Source of the DNA: Agrococcus jenensis
GTDB taxonomy: Bacteria; Actinomycetota; Actinomycetes; Actinomycetales; Microbacteriaceae
NCBI RefSeq assembly: GCF_003752465.1
Contig: NZ_RKHJ01000001.1
Span: 2,790,001-2,854,000 of the forward strand
Length of the DNA stretch: 64,000 bases
Reading direction: 5' to 3'
Positions 36,354-45,394 of this stretch are shown one piece after another. The notes below the pieces were generated by a model. That model was not told the DNA's origin and ran no database searches. It worked only from the letters and a program-made list of their open reading frames with translations. Within the stretch, counting starts at the first letter, position 1. Every line of letters starts with the position of its first letter. A program made the position numbers and the translations under genes.

Positions 36354-37646
36354 TCATGGGATTCGCCTCGCGGATGACCACGTGCCGCCCGCCGGCTCCA
36401 GGCCCACGGGCAGCGGCTGGCTCGACCGGTCGCGGAGCGCATCCGCATCGTCCTGCATCGCGGTCCACGCGACCGCGAGGCCGGTCAGGAACCACAGGAA
36501 CGACCCGAACTGCGTGATGAGCGCGACCGCGAACAGCGCCGGCACCTGGCACACCACCGCGATCGACGCGGGATTCGCGCGCCCCCGCAGGACGTTGAGG
36601 ATGAGCGCGACGAGCAGTGCCGCCACGAGCAGCACCGGCACCCAGCCGAAGCGCAGCGCGATCAGCAGCAGCGCGTTGTCCACCGAGCCGGCGAAGGTGC
36701 CGAAGTACACGCCGCCCTCGATGCGCCCCTGCCAGTCGCCGGCACTGCCGAACAGCCGCACCTCGGAGACCAGCGAGAGCAGCCCGGTGCGGTAGTCGGC
36801 GCTGCCGGACGCCTCGTCGCCGGCGTCGGAGAAGACATCGCCGAGGAACGGCACCAGGATCGCGATCGCGGTCACGCCGCCGACGACGACCCACCAGCGC
36901 GCGGCGCGGCGGATGCCCGGCATCACGACGATGCTGACCGCGATCGTGAGCGCGACGGTGATGATGCCGATGCGGCTGAACGACACGACGACCGCGCCGA
37001 CGAGCACCGCGAGCGAGAGCACGATGGCGGGCGCCGACCACCGCGTCCCGAGCACGAACGCCGATGCCATCGCGAGCGAGGCGCCGAGCGCGATCGCGTG
37101 ACCGAACGCGCCTTCGGCCCGCAGGAAGTCCGACCGCGGCTGCAGGTTCCCCCACTCGGCGAACGGTCCCGGCCCGGGGATGAGGACGAAGAAGTTCGAC
37201 CCCGTCGCGAACTCGACCAGCGCGAGGATCCCGGCGACCGTCGCGAACGCTGCGATCGTACGGGTGACGAACAGCGCCGGCACGCGCGCCAGCACCATCC
37301 GGCCCCAGGCGTACGGGACGACCCACTGCAGGATCGCGATCACCGAGTGCGAGAGCGTCGCGAGCTGCAGCGCGAACAGGATCAGCACGAGCAGTGCGAA
37401 CACCGCGACGAACGCATCCGAGATCGCGAGGCGCACGTCGGCGAAGTTCGAGGCGATCGCTGCCAGCGTGACGAGCGTGATCGCGGCCCAGAAGAAGCTG
37501 ACCGTGACCCCGACCCAGATGGGCACCAGGAACAGCACGAACGCCCACATCACGAACGTCGTCCGCGGGCTCGCGCGGAAGACGAACAGGGCGACCATGC
37601 CCGCGCAGAGCGCGAGCGGCGCCAGCACCAGGATGGAGTTGCTCAT
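36354..37646 (-). CDS. O-antigen ligase/polymerase-like membrane protein
   Basis: 430 residues with about 11-12 membrane segments. The long periplasmic-type loop between late helices (about residues 265-320) contains SADYRTGLLSLVSEVRLFG, as in Wzy/WaaL-family proteins that polymerise or ligate repeat units. It begins ATG 37646 (MSNSILVLAP); a TTG three codons earlier is possible. Only 34 bp separate it from the stop of the upstream surface-protein gene and I see no terminator between, so the two may be cotranscribed. The C-terminal ~40 residues are hydrophilic. Confidence 0.88.
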   Translation of the reverse strand: MSNSILVLAPLALCAGMVALFVFRASPRTTFVMWAFVLFLVPIWVGVTVSFFWAAITLVTLAAIASNFADVRLAISDAFVAVFALLVLILFALQLATLSHSVIAILQWVVPYAWGRMVLARVPALFVTRTIAAFATVAGILALVEFATGSNFFVLIPGPGPFAEWGNLQPRSDFLRAEGAFGHAIALGASLAMASAFVLGTRWSAPAIVLSLAVLVGAVVVSFSRIGIITVALTIAVSIVVMPGIRRAARWWVVVGGVTAIAILVPFLGDVFSDAGDEASGSADYRTGLLSLVSEVRLFGSAGDWQGRIEGGVYFGTFAGSVDNALLLIALRFGWVPVLLVAALLVALILNVLRGRANPASIAVVCQVPALFAVALITQFGSFLWFLTGLAVAWTAMQDDADALRDRSSQPLPVGLEPAGGTWSSARRIP

Positions 37647-37680
37647 CGGGCTCAATGTAGCCGTCGGGCGCCCACCGCCG

Positions 37681-40600
37681 TCACTGGAGGTCGGTCACGC
37701 GGAACGCGTCGATCGAGAACACGCCGGTCGAGGTCGACGAGCTGGCGCGGTTGGCGTGCACGCCCACCGACCCCTGTGTGTTCGCTCCGGTCGCGTCCGT
37801 CACGCTCACCTGCCAGGCGGCAGGCCGCGGCGTGCCGGCGCGCCAGATGCTCGCGTCGACCGTCGTGCTCGTCGACCCGGTCACCTCCACCTCGAGCGTG
37901 AACCAGTCCCCTGCCGCCCGAGTGATGCCGGGCACCTGGTAGCTGCGCAGCACCGTCGAGCCGTGCTGCACCACCAACCAGACGGTCCCGTTGTCGCGCA
38001 GCCACACCCGCACCCGGTAGTCGCCCGCCGACGTCGACCGCGTGATCACGCCGACGTACGCGGAACCGGTCGCCGGCGCCTGGTCGAGCCGCAGGTCCAT
38101 CGAGACCCGCACATCGCTCAGCGCGAGCGAGCTCAGCCGCAGGTCGCGCGTCGACCCGGCACCGAGGTTCAGCCTGCCGACGCCGCCGGCGACGGACGCG
38201 GGCGTCGCGGTGCCCGTGATCGTCCACGGGCCGCCCACGTCTGACGTGCCCCAACCCGAAGCGACGGTGCGCGAGAAGTCGTCCGACGCGGCGAAGGTCG
38301 CCGCTGCCGGCGCGTCCGGCTGCGTCACCTGGATGACGCGGGTGGTCGTGGCGGTCGCGCCGTCGTCATCGGTCACGGTGAGCGTCACGGTGTAGCTGCC
38401 CGCCGCTCCGTAGCGGTGCGTCGACGTCGCACCCGAGGTGCTCGCCGTCCCGTCGCCCCAGTTCCAGCTCCACGACACGATGCTGCCGTCCGGATCCGAC
38501 GAGCCCGACCCGTTCACCGCCGCATCCAGATCGTCGATCGTGGCGGTGAACGATGCCGTCGGGGCGACGTTCGGAGCCTCGACGGTCGCGTTCCGCGTGG
38601 CGGTGCTGCTCAGCCCGCGGCCGTCCGTGACGGTCAGGACGACCGGGTAGGTACCTGCCCGCCCGTAGACATGGGTCGGCGAGACGCCGGTGCCCGTCGT
38701 GCCGTCACCGAACTGCCACGCGTAGGAGGCGATCGTCGAGCCGGACGCGGCGGTCGATCCCGACGCGTCGAAGCTCGCGGTGAGCGCGCTCGTCGTGGAC
38801 TCGAACGCGGCCGTCGGCGCCTGCTGCCCGGAGCCGACCGCGTAGTGCGTCGAGACCTGGCCGCTCGAGAGCGCCGATCCGTAGACCGCGACCTCGTCGA
38901 TCGCGCCGCGCAAGTACATGGACGACGGCGCACTGGGCCACGAGCTCAGGTTGTCGCCGCCGATCCTCCAGTAGCCGCTGTACGTCTGCGCGGTCGTGAC
39001 CATGAGCTGGGCGACTTGCACGCCGTCGACGTAGAGCGTCATGCCGTCGGCGCCCTGCGTCGCCACCACGTGGTGCCAGCGACCGTCGTTGTACGCGGCC
39101 GGGGACGAGATCGTGCGGATCACACCGCCCGGGCGCACGCCGAAGGTGAGCCTGCCGTCGTTCCGCATGTAGATGTGACGGTCGTAGCTGGTCGACGAGC
39201 CGGTCTGCCAGCTGCCGAGGCCGATGAGCTTGCCGCCCTGGGTGGTCGTGGTGTTGAACCACAGCTCGGTCGAGAACGCGCTCGGTGCCCTGCCGATCAC
39301 GTTGGACGACACGCGGCCGTTCGTCGTGCCGTCGAAGCTCGACGCCGACTCACCGGTGACGCCCGCGACCGCGCCCGGCGAGATGGTGGTCGCGCCGCTG
39401 CCGAACAGCGGTGTCGTGGATTCGCCCCAGTCCGTCCGGGAGGAGCCCAGCGGGTAGTAGAGGAAGGCACCGTCATCGAGCACGGCGTTGGCGTAGGCCG
39501 ACGTCTGACCGCTCGCGACGGTCACCGTGACCGCCGGGCTCGTCACGGCGTTGCCGTTCCGGTCGACCGCTCGCACCGTATAGGTATGGCTGGTGCCCGG
39601 CGTGAGGCCGGTGTCGGTGAAGGTCACCTGCGGCTGCGACCACCAGCTCGACGGCACGACGCGCGACTGCAGCACGCCGGCGGCGCCGGCCCGTCTGAGC
39701 TCGTAGGTGAGGTCGCGGTCGTCGCGGTCCCAGTTGCCGCGGATCGAGATGCGGGCGCGCCCCGCGACGACGGACGTGGCCGTGGGGGCTCCCCAGGTCG
39801 CGCTGGCGATGCGCGGGCCCTGCTTCGGCCCGTTCGGCGGTGTGGTCGAGAAGCGCACGAGCCCCTCGTAGCGGAGGTTGTTCACGCTGGTGAACTCGCC
39901 GCCGACGGAGAGGTACTGGCCGTTGCCCGTCATCGACAGCCCGGCCTGGTTGAGGCCGGAGGTCCGGCCGATGGTGAAGTCCGGGTACCAGGCGAAGGGC
40001 GCAGGGGCGGGGGTGCCGCTCCAGTTCTTGTATCCGCCGGACGGCGTGCGGGTGAGCGTGCCCTGCGCGGACGCGGTGAAGGCCTCGACGTACCGGTAGG
40101 TGCGCGGGTTCAGCTCGGGGGCGAGGCCGGCGGTGTCACACGCGTGGGTGTGGCTCGTCGCGTAGACCGTCTCACCCGTCGAGAAGACGCCGTAGTGATC
40201 GCCGTGGCAGTCGGCCACCCAGCGGATGGCGCCGGTGCCCGCCTCTGCCGCGAACACGCCCTCGAGGTTGCCCACGGTGGAGTTCGACGTCACCCAGCCG
40301 GTGCCGTACACGCCCGAACCATCGGTGGAGAGCGCGAAGATCCCGGCCTTGCCGGCGTAGTCGCCCTCGGACCAGCCGTTGATGACGGTCTTCGACGCCG
40401 CCCACGCTGCGTCCAGGGCGCCGGTCACCGGGTCGAGGGGGGCGAGGCCGCGCTGGACGACGCCGTTCGTGCGGTAGAAGCGGCCCCCGACGATCACGTG
40501 GGAGCCACCCGGGTCGATGACGAGTGCGTCCCCCTGCAGGTCGATCGTCGGCGCCCACGAGCGCAGGGCAGCGTTCGCAGTGGCGAACGCAGCGAGGTTC

Positions 40601-41205
40601 TGCCGCGCGACCCCGTTCGCCTGCGTGAAGCGTCCTGTGACGTAGACCGTCTCGCCCGTCGCCGCGATGCCGAACACACCGGCGCCGCCGATCGAGGCGT
40701 TGAAGCCGGGCAGCAGCGCACCGGTCGTCGGGTTGAGCACGGCGAAGTTGCGTCGCGTCTCGCCGTTGACCGACGTGAACGACCCGCCGATGTAGAGGCG
40801 CGTGCCGTCAGGAGAGGCTGCCACGGCGCGGATGGGACCGTTGACCTGCGGGGCGAACGACAGCAGGTTCCCGGTGCGGATGTCGTAGGCGAGGATGTTG
40901 CTGCGCGGCGTCAGGCTCGTGCCCGGTGCCGCCAGCGGCGCGCGCGCGTTCGCGAAGCCGCCGCCCGCATAGACGGTGGTGCCGATCACCGTCTGCGCCC
41001 AGACGTAGCCGTTGTCGATCTGCACCGTGGGCAGCGGGTCCGCGGTGACGACCGAGCTGGTGCGCTGCTGCAGCGTGACCGGACCTGTCCCCGCGGCGTT
41101 GGCGACGGTCAGGCCGGAGGTCAGCATCGCGCCGGTCGCGACGGTGGCGAGCGCTGCGAGCAGCACGGCGCGCAGGGGGCGGCGAGAGCGCATGGCGGTG
41201 TCCAT
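37681..41205 (-). CDS. Secreted multidomain surface protein, array paralogue 1 (propeller-FN3-LamG-PKD-PKD)
   Basis: 1174 residues. Signal peptide at about residues 1-38 (hydrophobic core after RRPLRAV, cleavage after VANAA). Residues 45-455 are a repetitive beta-propeller-like part (SPDGTRLYIGGSFTSVNG units); two cysteines (333, 356) in CHGDHYGVFSTGETVYATSH and the following HACDT could pair. Then FN3-like 464-564, LamG/concanavalin-like 570-792 (GRWHHVVATQG), PKD 797-877 (YAWQFGDGTT), PKD 880-962 (WSWNWGDGTA) and a terminal beta domain 972-1174. There is no LPXTG signal or C-terminal helix. Such architecture suggests glycan binding or a matrix role; this is inference. ATG 41205 lies three bases after a leader ORF stop; an in-frame ATG four codons later is possible. 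Confidence 0.9.
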   Translation of the reverse strand: MDTAMRSRRPLRAVLLAALATVATGAMLTSGLTVANAAGTGPVTLQQRTSSVVTADPLPTVQIDNGYVWAQTVIGTTVYAGGGFANARAPLAAPGTSLTPRSNILAYDIRTGNLLSFAPQVNGPIRAVAASPDGTRLYIGGSFTSVNGETRRNFAVLNPTTGALLPGFNASIGGAGVFGIAATGETVYVTGRFTQANGVARQNLAAFATANAALRSWAPTIDLQGDALVIDPGGSHVIVGGRFYRTNGVVQRGLAPLDPVTGALDAAWAASKTVINGWSEGDYAGKAGIFALSTDGSGVYGTGWVTSNSTVGNLEGVFAAEAGTGAIRWVADCHGDHYGVFSTGETVYATSHTHACDTAGLAPELNPRTYRYVEAFTASAQGTLTRTPSGGYKNWSGTPAPAPFAWYPDFTIGRTSGLNQAGLSMTGNGQYLSVGGEFTSVNNLRYEGLVRFSTTPPNGPKQGPRIASATWGAPTATSVVAGRARISIRGNWDRDDRDLTYELRRAGAAGVLQSRVVPSSWWSQPQVTFTDTGLTPGTSHTYTVRAVDRNGNAVTSPAVTVTVASGQTSAYANAVLDDGAFLYYPLGSSRTDWGESTTPLFGSGATTISPGAVAGVTGESASSFDGTTNGRVSSNVIGRAPSAFSTELWFNTTTTQGGKLIGLGSWQTGSSTSYDRHIYMRNDGRLTFGVRPGGVIRTISSPAAYNDGRWHHVVATQGADGMTLYVDGVQVAQLMVTTAQTYSGYWRIGGDNLSSWPSAPSSMYLRGAIDEVAVYGSALSSGQVSTHYAVGSGQQAPTAAFESTTSALTASFDASGSTAASGSTIASYAWQFGDGTTGTGVSPTHVYGRAGTYPVVLTVTDGRGLSSTATRNATVEAPNVAPTASFTATIDDLDAAVNGSGSSDPDGSIVSWSWNWGDGTASTSGATSTHRYGAAGSYTVTLTVTDDDGATATTTRVIQVTQPDAPAAATFAASDDFSRTVASGWGTSDVGGPWTITGTATPASVAGGVGRLNLGAGSTRDLRLSSLALSDVRVSMDLRLDQAPATGSAYVGVITRSTSAGDYRVRVWLRDNGTVWLVVQHGSTVLRSYQVPGITRAAGDWFTLEVEVTGSTSTTVDASIWRAGTPRPAAWQVSVTDATGANTQGSVGVHANRASSSTSTGVFSIDAFRVTDLQ

Positions 41206-41208
41206 CTG

Positions 41209-41337
41209 TCAGCGGGTGCTTCCCGCGAGGACCGCGAACGGCTCCCCCGCGGCGTCGTTGGCGGCGATCCGATCCGCGAAGACGAGAGCCACTGCCGTCG
41301 AGCGTCCTGCTCGACGGATCCGGGGTCGTGCGTTCAC
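41209..41337 (-). pseudogene. Leader ORF, internally deleted lipoprotein remnant (unit 1)
   Basis: An open frame of 42 codons from GTG 41337 to TGA 41209, ending 3 bp before the array gene start (TGACAGATG). Its end (NDAAGEPFAVLAGSTR) matches the end of the lipoprotein at 52.8 kb (NYAAGEPLAVFTGRAP). Its first part (RIRRAGRSTAVAL) matches that protein's N-terminus. The ~190 codons between are missing. It could be a decayed copy or a kept upstream ORF for translational coupling. Confidence 0.55.
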
Positions 41338-41395
41338 AGCTCTCTCCAGACGTCCGTTGCCGGCGGCCGACGATGACGCTCGCCGGCGACCCGGC

Positions 41396-41491
41396 GCGGC
41401 ATGGATGCCGCCTTGCATCGAGCGTATGGATAACAGTGTTCGAGAAACGACCGCTCGCGCCAATCATCAGCGGAACCCGCGCCGGGCTTGA
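41396..41491 (-). promoter_or_regulatory. Conserved promoter/leader module of array unit 1
   Basis: Reading toward the gene: a conserved 31-bp block (41461-41491 on the plus strand, CAATCATCAGCGGAACC...), the operator-like core GGATAACAGTGTTCGAGAAAC (41428-41448; shown by halves AAC-AGT-GTT), a TACGCT box (candidate -10, on the minus strand), then a 7-bp-stem hairpin GCGGCAT-CC-ATGCCGC (41396-41411). The same order recurs in units 2, 3 and 4. Confidence 0.6.
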
Positions 41492-41549
41492 TCTTCCTGA
41501 GCCGTTCGCGAGGCGGCGTCGACACCGCGCCCGCCGGGCGGAGCACCGC

Positions 41550-41586
41550 GACGGCCCCGCCCTCGCATCGCGCGAGCGGGGCCGTC
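41550..41586 (-). terminator. Terminator-like hairpin downstream of array paralogue 2
   Basis: GACGGCCCCGC (41550-41560) pairs with GCGGGGCCGTC (41576-41586), with inner CTCG/CGAG pairs. It lies 52 bp beyond the paralogue 2 stop on the minus strand and separates it from the unit 1 promoter. There is no T-tract, as is common in high-GC actinobacteria. Confidence 0.75.
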
Positions 41587-41637
41587 ACGAAGGACTCGCC
41601 GGTCAGGCTCCCTCGAGCCGCCCGGCGCTCGCCTCCG

Positions 41638-44600
41638 TCATCCGAGGTTCGTCACCCGGAATGCGTCGATCGAGAACACGCCGGTCGAGGTCGACGTGCT
41701 GCTGCGGTTCGCGTGCACGCCGACCGACCCCTGCGGGTTCGATCCGGTCGCGTCGGTGACGCTCACCTGCCAGGCCGCGGGCCGCGGCGTGCCGGTGCGC
41801 CAGATGCTGGCCGCGACGGTCGTGCTCGTCGAGCCGGTCACCTCCACCTCGAGCGTGAACCAGTCCCCGGCCGCACGTGTCAGACCCGGCACCTGGTAGC
41901 TGCGCAGCACCGTCGAGCCGTGCTGCACCACGAGCCAGACGGTCCCGTTGTCGCGCAGCCAGACCCGCACCCGGTAGTCGCCGGCCGACGTCGACCGCGT
42001 GATCACGCCGAGGTAGGCAGAACCGGTCGCGGGCGCCTGGTCGAGCCTCAGGTCCATCGAGACCCGCACATCGCTCAGGGATACGCCGTTCAGCCGCAGG
42101 TCCCGCGTCGACCCGGCCCCCAGCGCGAGCGTGCCGACGCCGTTGCCCACCGACGCGGGCGTCGCGGTGCCCGTGACGGTCCACGGACCGCCGACCTCCG
42201 ACGTGCCCCAGCCCGGGGCCACCGTGCGAGAGAAGTCATCCGAGGCCGCGAAGGTGGCCGGCGGCACGACCGGCTCGGTCGCTTCGACGACACCGGTCGT
42301 CGTCGCCGTCGCACCGTCGTCATCGGTCACCGTGAGCGTCACCGTGTAGCTCCCGGCCGCCCCGTAGCGGTGCGTCGAGGTCGCACCCGAGGTGCTCGCG
42401 GTGCCATCGCCCCAGTTCCAGCTCCACGACACGACGCCGCCATCCGGGTCCGAGGAGCCCGAGCCGTTCACCGCCGCATCGAGGTCGTCGATCGTGCTGG
42501 TGAACGACGCCGTCGGACCGACGTTGGCGGCCTCGACCGTGACGTCCTGCGTGATCGCTTCGCTCAGGCCGCGATCGTCGGTGACGGTCAGGGTGACCGC
42601 GTAGGTGCCGGGCTGGCCGTAGAGGTGTGTCGGCGTGATGCCGGTCCCGGTCGCGCCGTCACCGAACTGCCACCCGTAGGAGGTGATCGTCGAGCCGCTC
42701 GCAGCTGCCGAGTCGGACGCGTCGAAGCTCGCGGTGAGCGCACTCGTCGTGGCCGCGAAGGCGGCCGTCGGCGCCTGGAGACCGGATCCGACCGCGTAGT
42801 GCGTCGAGACCTGGCTGCTCGAGAGCGCCGTGCTGTAGACGGCGACCTCGTCGATCGCGCCCCGGAACGAGGCCGACGACGGCTGCGCCGGCCACCCGTT
42901 CAGGTTGTCGCCGCCGATCCTCCAGTAGCCGGCGTAGTTCTGCGCCGTGGTGACGGTCGCGTCCTGCGCGACTCGTGCTCCGTCGACGTAGAGCGCGATG
43001 CCCTCAGCTCCTTGCGTCGCCACGACGTGGTGCCAGCGGCCGTCGTTGTACGAGGCGGTCGACGAGACCGTCCGCACCTGCCCCGGGTAGACGCCGAAGG
43101 TCAGTCGTCCGTCGTTGTGCATGTAGATGTGGCGGTCGTAGCTGCCCGACCAGTCGGTCTGCGAGCTGCCGAAGCCCATCAGCTTGCCGCCCTGCGTGGT
43201 CGTGGTGTTGAACCACAGCTCGGTCGAGAACGTGCTGGGCACGGTGGCGCTCGAGGCGGACGACACACGGCCGTTCGCCGTGCCATCGAAGCCCGACGCC
43301 GACTCGCCCGTCACACCCGCGACCGCGCCCGGCGACACATCCGTCGCGCCGGGGCCGAACAGCGGGGTGCTGGAACCGCCCCAGTCGGATCGGTTCGTGC
43401 CGAGCGGGTAGTAGAGCGTGGCTGCGTCATCGAGCACGGCGTTGGCGTAGGCGGACGAGTCCCCGTCCGCGATCGTCACGGTCGAGGCCTGGCTCGTCAC
43501 GGCGTTGCCGTTGCCGTCGACCACCCGCACCGTGTAGGTGTGGCTCGCCCCCGGCGTCAGACCCGTGTCGTTGAAGGTGATCTGCGGCTGCGACCACCAG
43601 CTCGACGGGACGACCTGCGACTGGACGACGCCTGCTGTGCCGGCCCGTCGCAGCTCGTACGTGAGGTCGCGGTCGTCGCGGTCCCAGTTGCCGCGGATCG
43701 TGATCCGCGCCCGGCCGGCGACCACGGAGGTCGCGGAGGGCGCGCCCCAGGTCGCGCTCGCGATGCGCGGGCCCTGCTTCGGCCCATTCGGCGGCGCCAC
43801 CGCGAAGCGCACGAGGCCCTCGTAGCGCAGGTTGTTGACGCTCCCGAACTCGCCCGCGACCGACAGGAACTGGTCGTTGCCGGTCATCGAGAGCCCTGCC
43901 TGGTTGAGGCCGGAGGTGCGTCCCACGGTGAAGTCGGGGTACCACGCGTACGGCGCGGGCGCCGGCGTGCCGCTCCAGTCCTTGTAGATGCTGCTCACCG
44001 AGGGGCTGCGGGTCAGCGTGCCCTCGGCGGTGGCGCTGAAGGCCCCGACGTAGCGGTACGTGCGCGGGTTGAGCTCGGGCGCGAGGCCCGCGCTGTCGCA
44101 CTCGTGCGTGTGGCTCGTGGCGTAGACCGTCTCGCCGGTCGAGAAGACGCCGTAGTGGTCGCCGTGGCAGTCTGCCACCCAGCGGATCGCACCCGTGCCC
44201 GCCTCAGCCGCGAACACTCCCTCGAGGTTGCCCGCGTTCACGTCGGCGTACACCCAGCCCGTGCCGTACACGCCCGAGTCGTCGGTGGAGAGCGCGAAGA
44301 TGCCCGCCTTGCCGGCGGTCGCGCCAGAGGACCATCCGTTGACGACGGTCTTCGACGCGGCCCACGCGGTGTCGATGGCGCCGGTCACCGGGTCGAGCGG
44401 GGCCAGACCCCGCTGGACCACGCCGTTCGTGAGGTAGAAGCGGCCACCCACGATCACGTGCGATCCGTCGGGGTCGATGACCATCGCGTCGCCCTGGCGG
44501 TCGAGCGTCGGTGCCCACGACCGGAGCGCGCCGTTGGCAGTCGCGAAGGCGGCGAGGTTCTGCCGGGCGACGCCGTTGGCCTGCGTGAAGAGGCCCGTCG

Positions 44601-45165
44601 CGTACACGGTGTCGCCGGTCGTCGCGATGCCGTAGACGCCGGTGCCGCCGATCGACGCGTTGAACCCCGGCAGCAGCGCGCCGGTGGTCGGGTTGAGCGC
44701 CGCGAAGTTGTAGCGGGTCTGGCCGTTGACCGAGCTGAAGGAGCCGCCGATGTAGAGGCGCGTGCCGTCCGCGGATGCCGCGACCGCGCGGATCGGGCCG
44801 TTCACCTGCGGCGCGAACGACAGCAGGTTTCCGGTCCGGATGTCGTAGGACAGGATGTTGCTCCGCGGCGTCAGGCTCGTCCCGGGTGCCGCGAGCGGCG
44901 CGCGCGCGTTGGCGAAGCCGCCGCCGGCGAACACGGTGCTGCCGATCATGGTCTGCGCCCAGACGTAGCCGTTGTCGATCTGCACCGTGGGCAGCGGGTC
45001 CGCGGTGACCATCGAGCCGGTGCGCTGCTGCAGGGTGACCGGACCGGTCCCGGCAGCGGTCGCGACGGTCAGGCCCGAGGTCACCAAGGCGCCGGTGGCG
45101 ACGGCAGCGAGGGCGGTGAGCAGGACGGCGCGCAGAGGGCGGCGAAGGCGCATGGTGATGTCCAT
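41638..45165 (-). CDS. Secreted multidomain surface protein, array paralogue 2
   Basis: 1175 residues, collinear with paralogue 1 throughout: signal peptide, propeller-like region, FN3, LamG, two PKD units and the terminal beta domain. Differences: the signal is MDITMRLRRPLRAVLL; the loop before YKDWSGTPAP is TRSPSVSSI; and the LamG segment reads GQVRTVSSTASYNDGRW. The paired cysteines are kept (VADCHGDHYGVF; THECDSAG). Its C-terminal domain has LSVNG-to-LNGVSLSDVRVSM changes relative to paralogues 1 and 3. ATG 45165 follows TGACAG as in unit 1. It is bounded by terminator hairpins on both sides, so it is probably its own transcript. Confidence 0.9.
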   Translation of the reverse strand: MDITMRLRRPLRAVLLTALAAVATGALVTSGLTVATAAGTGPVTLQQRTGSMVTADPLPTVQIDNGYVWAQTMIGSTVFAGGGFANARAPLAAPGTSLTPRSNILSYDIRTGNLLSFAPQVNGPIRAVAASADGTRLYIGGSFSSVNGQTRYNFAALNPTTGALLPGFNASIGGTGVYGIATTGDTVYATGLFTQANGVARQNLAAFATANGALRSWAPTLDRQGDAMVIDPDGSHVIVGGRFYLTNGVVQRGLAPLDPVTGAIDTAWAASKTVVNGWSSGATAGKAGIFALSTDDSGVYGTGWVYADVNAGNLEGVFAAEAGTGAIRWVADCHGDHYGVFSTGETVYATSHTHECDSAGLAPELNPRTYRYVGAFSATAEGTLTRSPSVSSIYKDWSGTPAPAPYAWYPDFTVGRTSGLNQAGLSMTGNDQFLSVAGEFGSVNNLRYEGLVRFAVAPPNGPKQGPRIASATWGAPSATSVVAGRARITIRGNWDRDDRDLTYELRRAGTAGVVQSQVVPSSWWSQPQITFNDTGLTPGASHTYTVRVVDGNGNAVTSQASTVTIADGDSSAYANAVLDDAATLYYPLGTNRSDWGGSSTPLFGPGATDVSPGAVAGVTGESASGFDGTANGRVSSASSATVPSTFSTELWFNTTTTQGGKLMGFGSSQTDWSGSYDRHIYMHNDGRLTFGVYPGQVRTVSSTASYNDGRWHHVVATQGAEGIALYVDGARVAQDATVTTAQNYAGYWRIGGDNLNGWPAQPSSASFRGAIDEVAVYSTALSSSQVSTHYAVGSGLQAPTAAFAATTSALTASFDASDSAAASGSTITSYGWQFGDGATGTGITPTHLYGQPGTYAVTLTVTDDRGLSEAITQDVTVEAANVGPTASFTSTIDDLDAAVNGSGSSDPDGGVVSWSWNWGDGTASTSGATSTHRYGAAGSYTVTLTVTDDDGATATTTGVVEATEPVVPPATFAASDDFSRTVAPGWGTSEVGGPWTVTGTATPASVGNGVGTLALGAGSTRDLRLNGVSLSDVRVSMDLRLDQAPATGSAYLGVITRSTSAGDYRVRVWLRDNGTVWLVVQHGSTVLRSYQVPGLTRAAGDWFTLEVEVTGSTSTTVAASIWRTGTPRPAAWQVSVTDATGSNPQGSVGVHANRSSTSTSTGVFSIDAFRVTNLG

Positions 45166-45221
45166 CTGTCAGAGGTTGTGCACGTGAGGCCGCGAGGACG
45201 CTGCTCACCGGCGAACCGGAA

Positions 45222-45317
45222 GCGGCGTCATCGCCGCCTGAGAGCGAGCGTATGGATAACGTCGTTCCGAAACGACCGGCGCGCCGCAATCATCAGCGGA
45301 ACCCGCGTCGGGCCTGA
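45222..45317 (-). promoter_or_regulatory. Conserved promoter/leader module of array unit 2
   Basis: Block 45287-45317, operator-like core ATAACGTCGTTCCGAAAC (45256-45273), TACGCT box, hairpin GCGGCG-ATGA-CGCCGC (45222-45237, minus sense). Here the leader between hairpin and ATG is only about 55 bases. It lacks the lipoprotein N-terminal sequence seen in units 1 and 3; only the tail GTCCTCGCGG...CTGACAG remains. Confidence 0.6.
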
Positions 45318-45339
45318 GGATCGCGATCGGCACGAACAG

Positions 45340-45376
45340 GACGACCCCGCCCGCGCAGCGCGCGGGCGGGGTCGTC
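45340..45376 (-). terminator. Terminator-like hairpin downstream of array paralogue 3
   Basis: A perfect 17-bp GC-rich stem with a 3-base loop: GACGACCCCGCCCGCGC (45340-45356), AGC, and its complement to 45376. It is 18 bp past the stop of paralogue 3 on the minus strand. This is the strongest hairpin in the window after the kgd one; no T-tract. Confidence 0.82.
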
Positions 45377-45394
45377 ATCGGCCGAGGGTCTCCG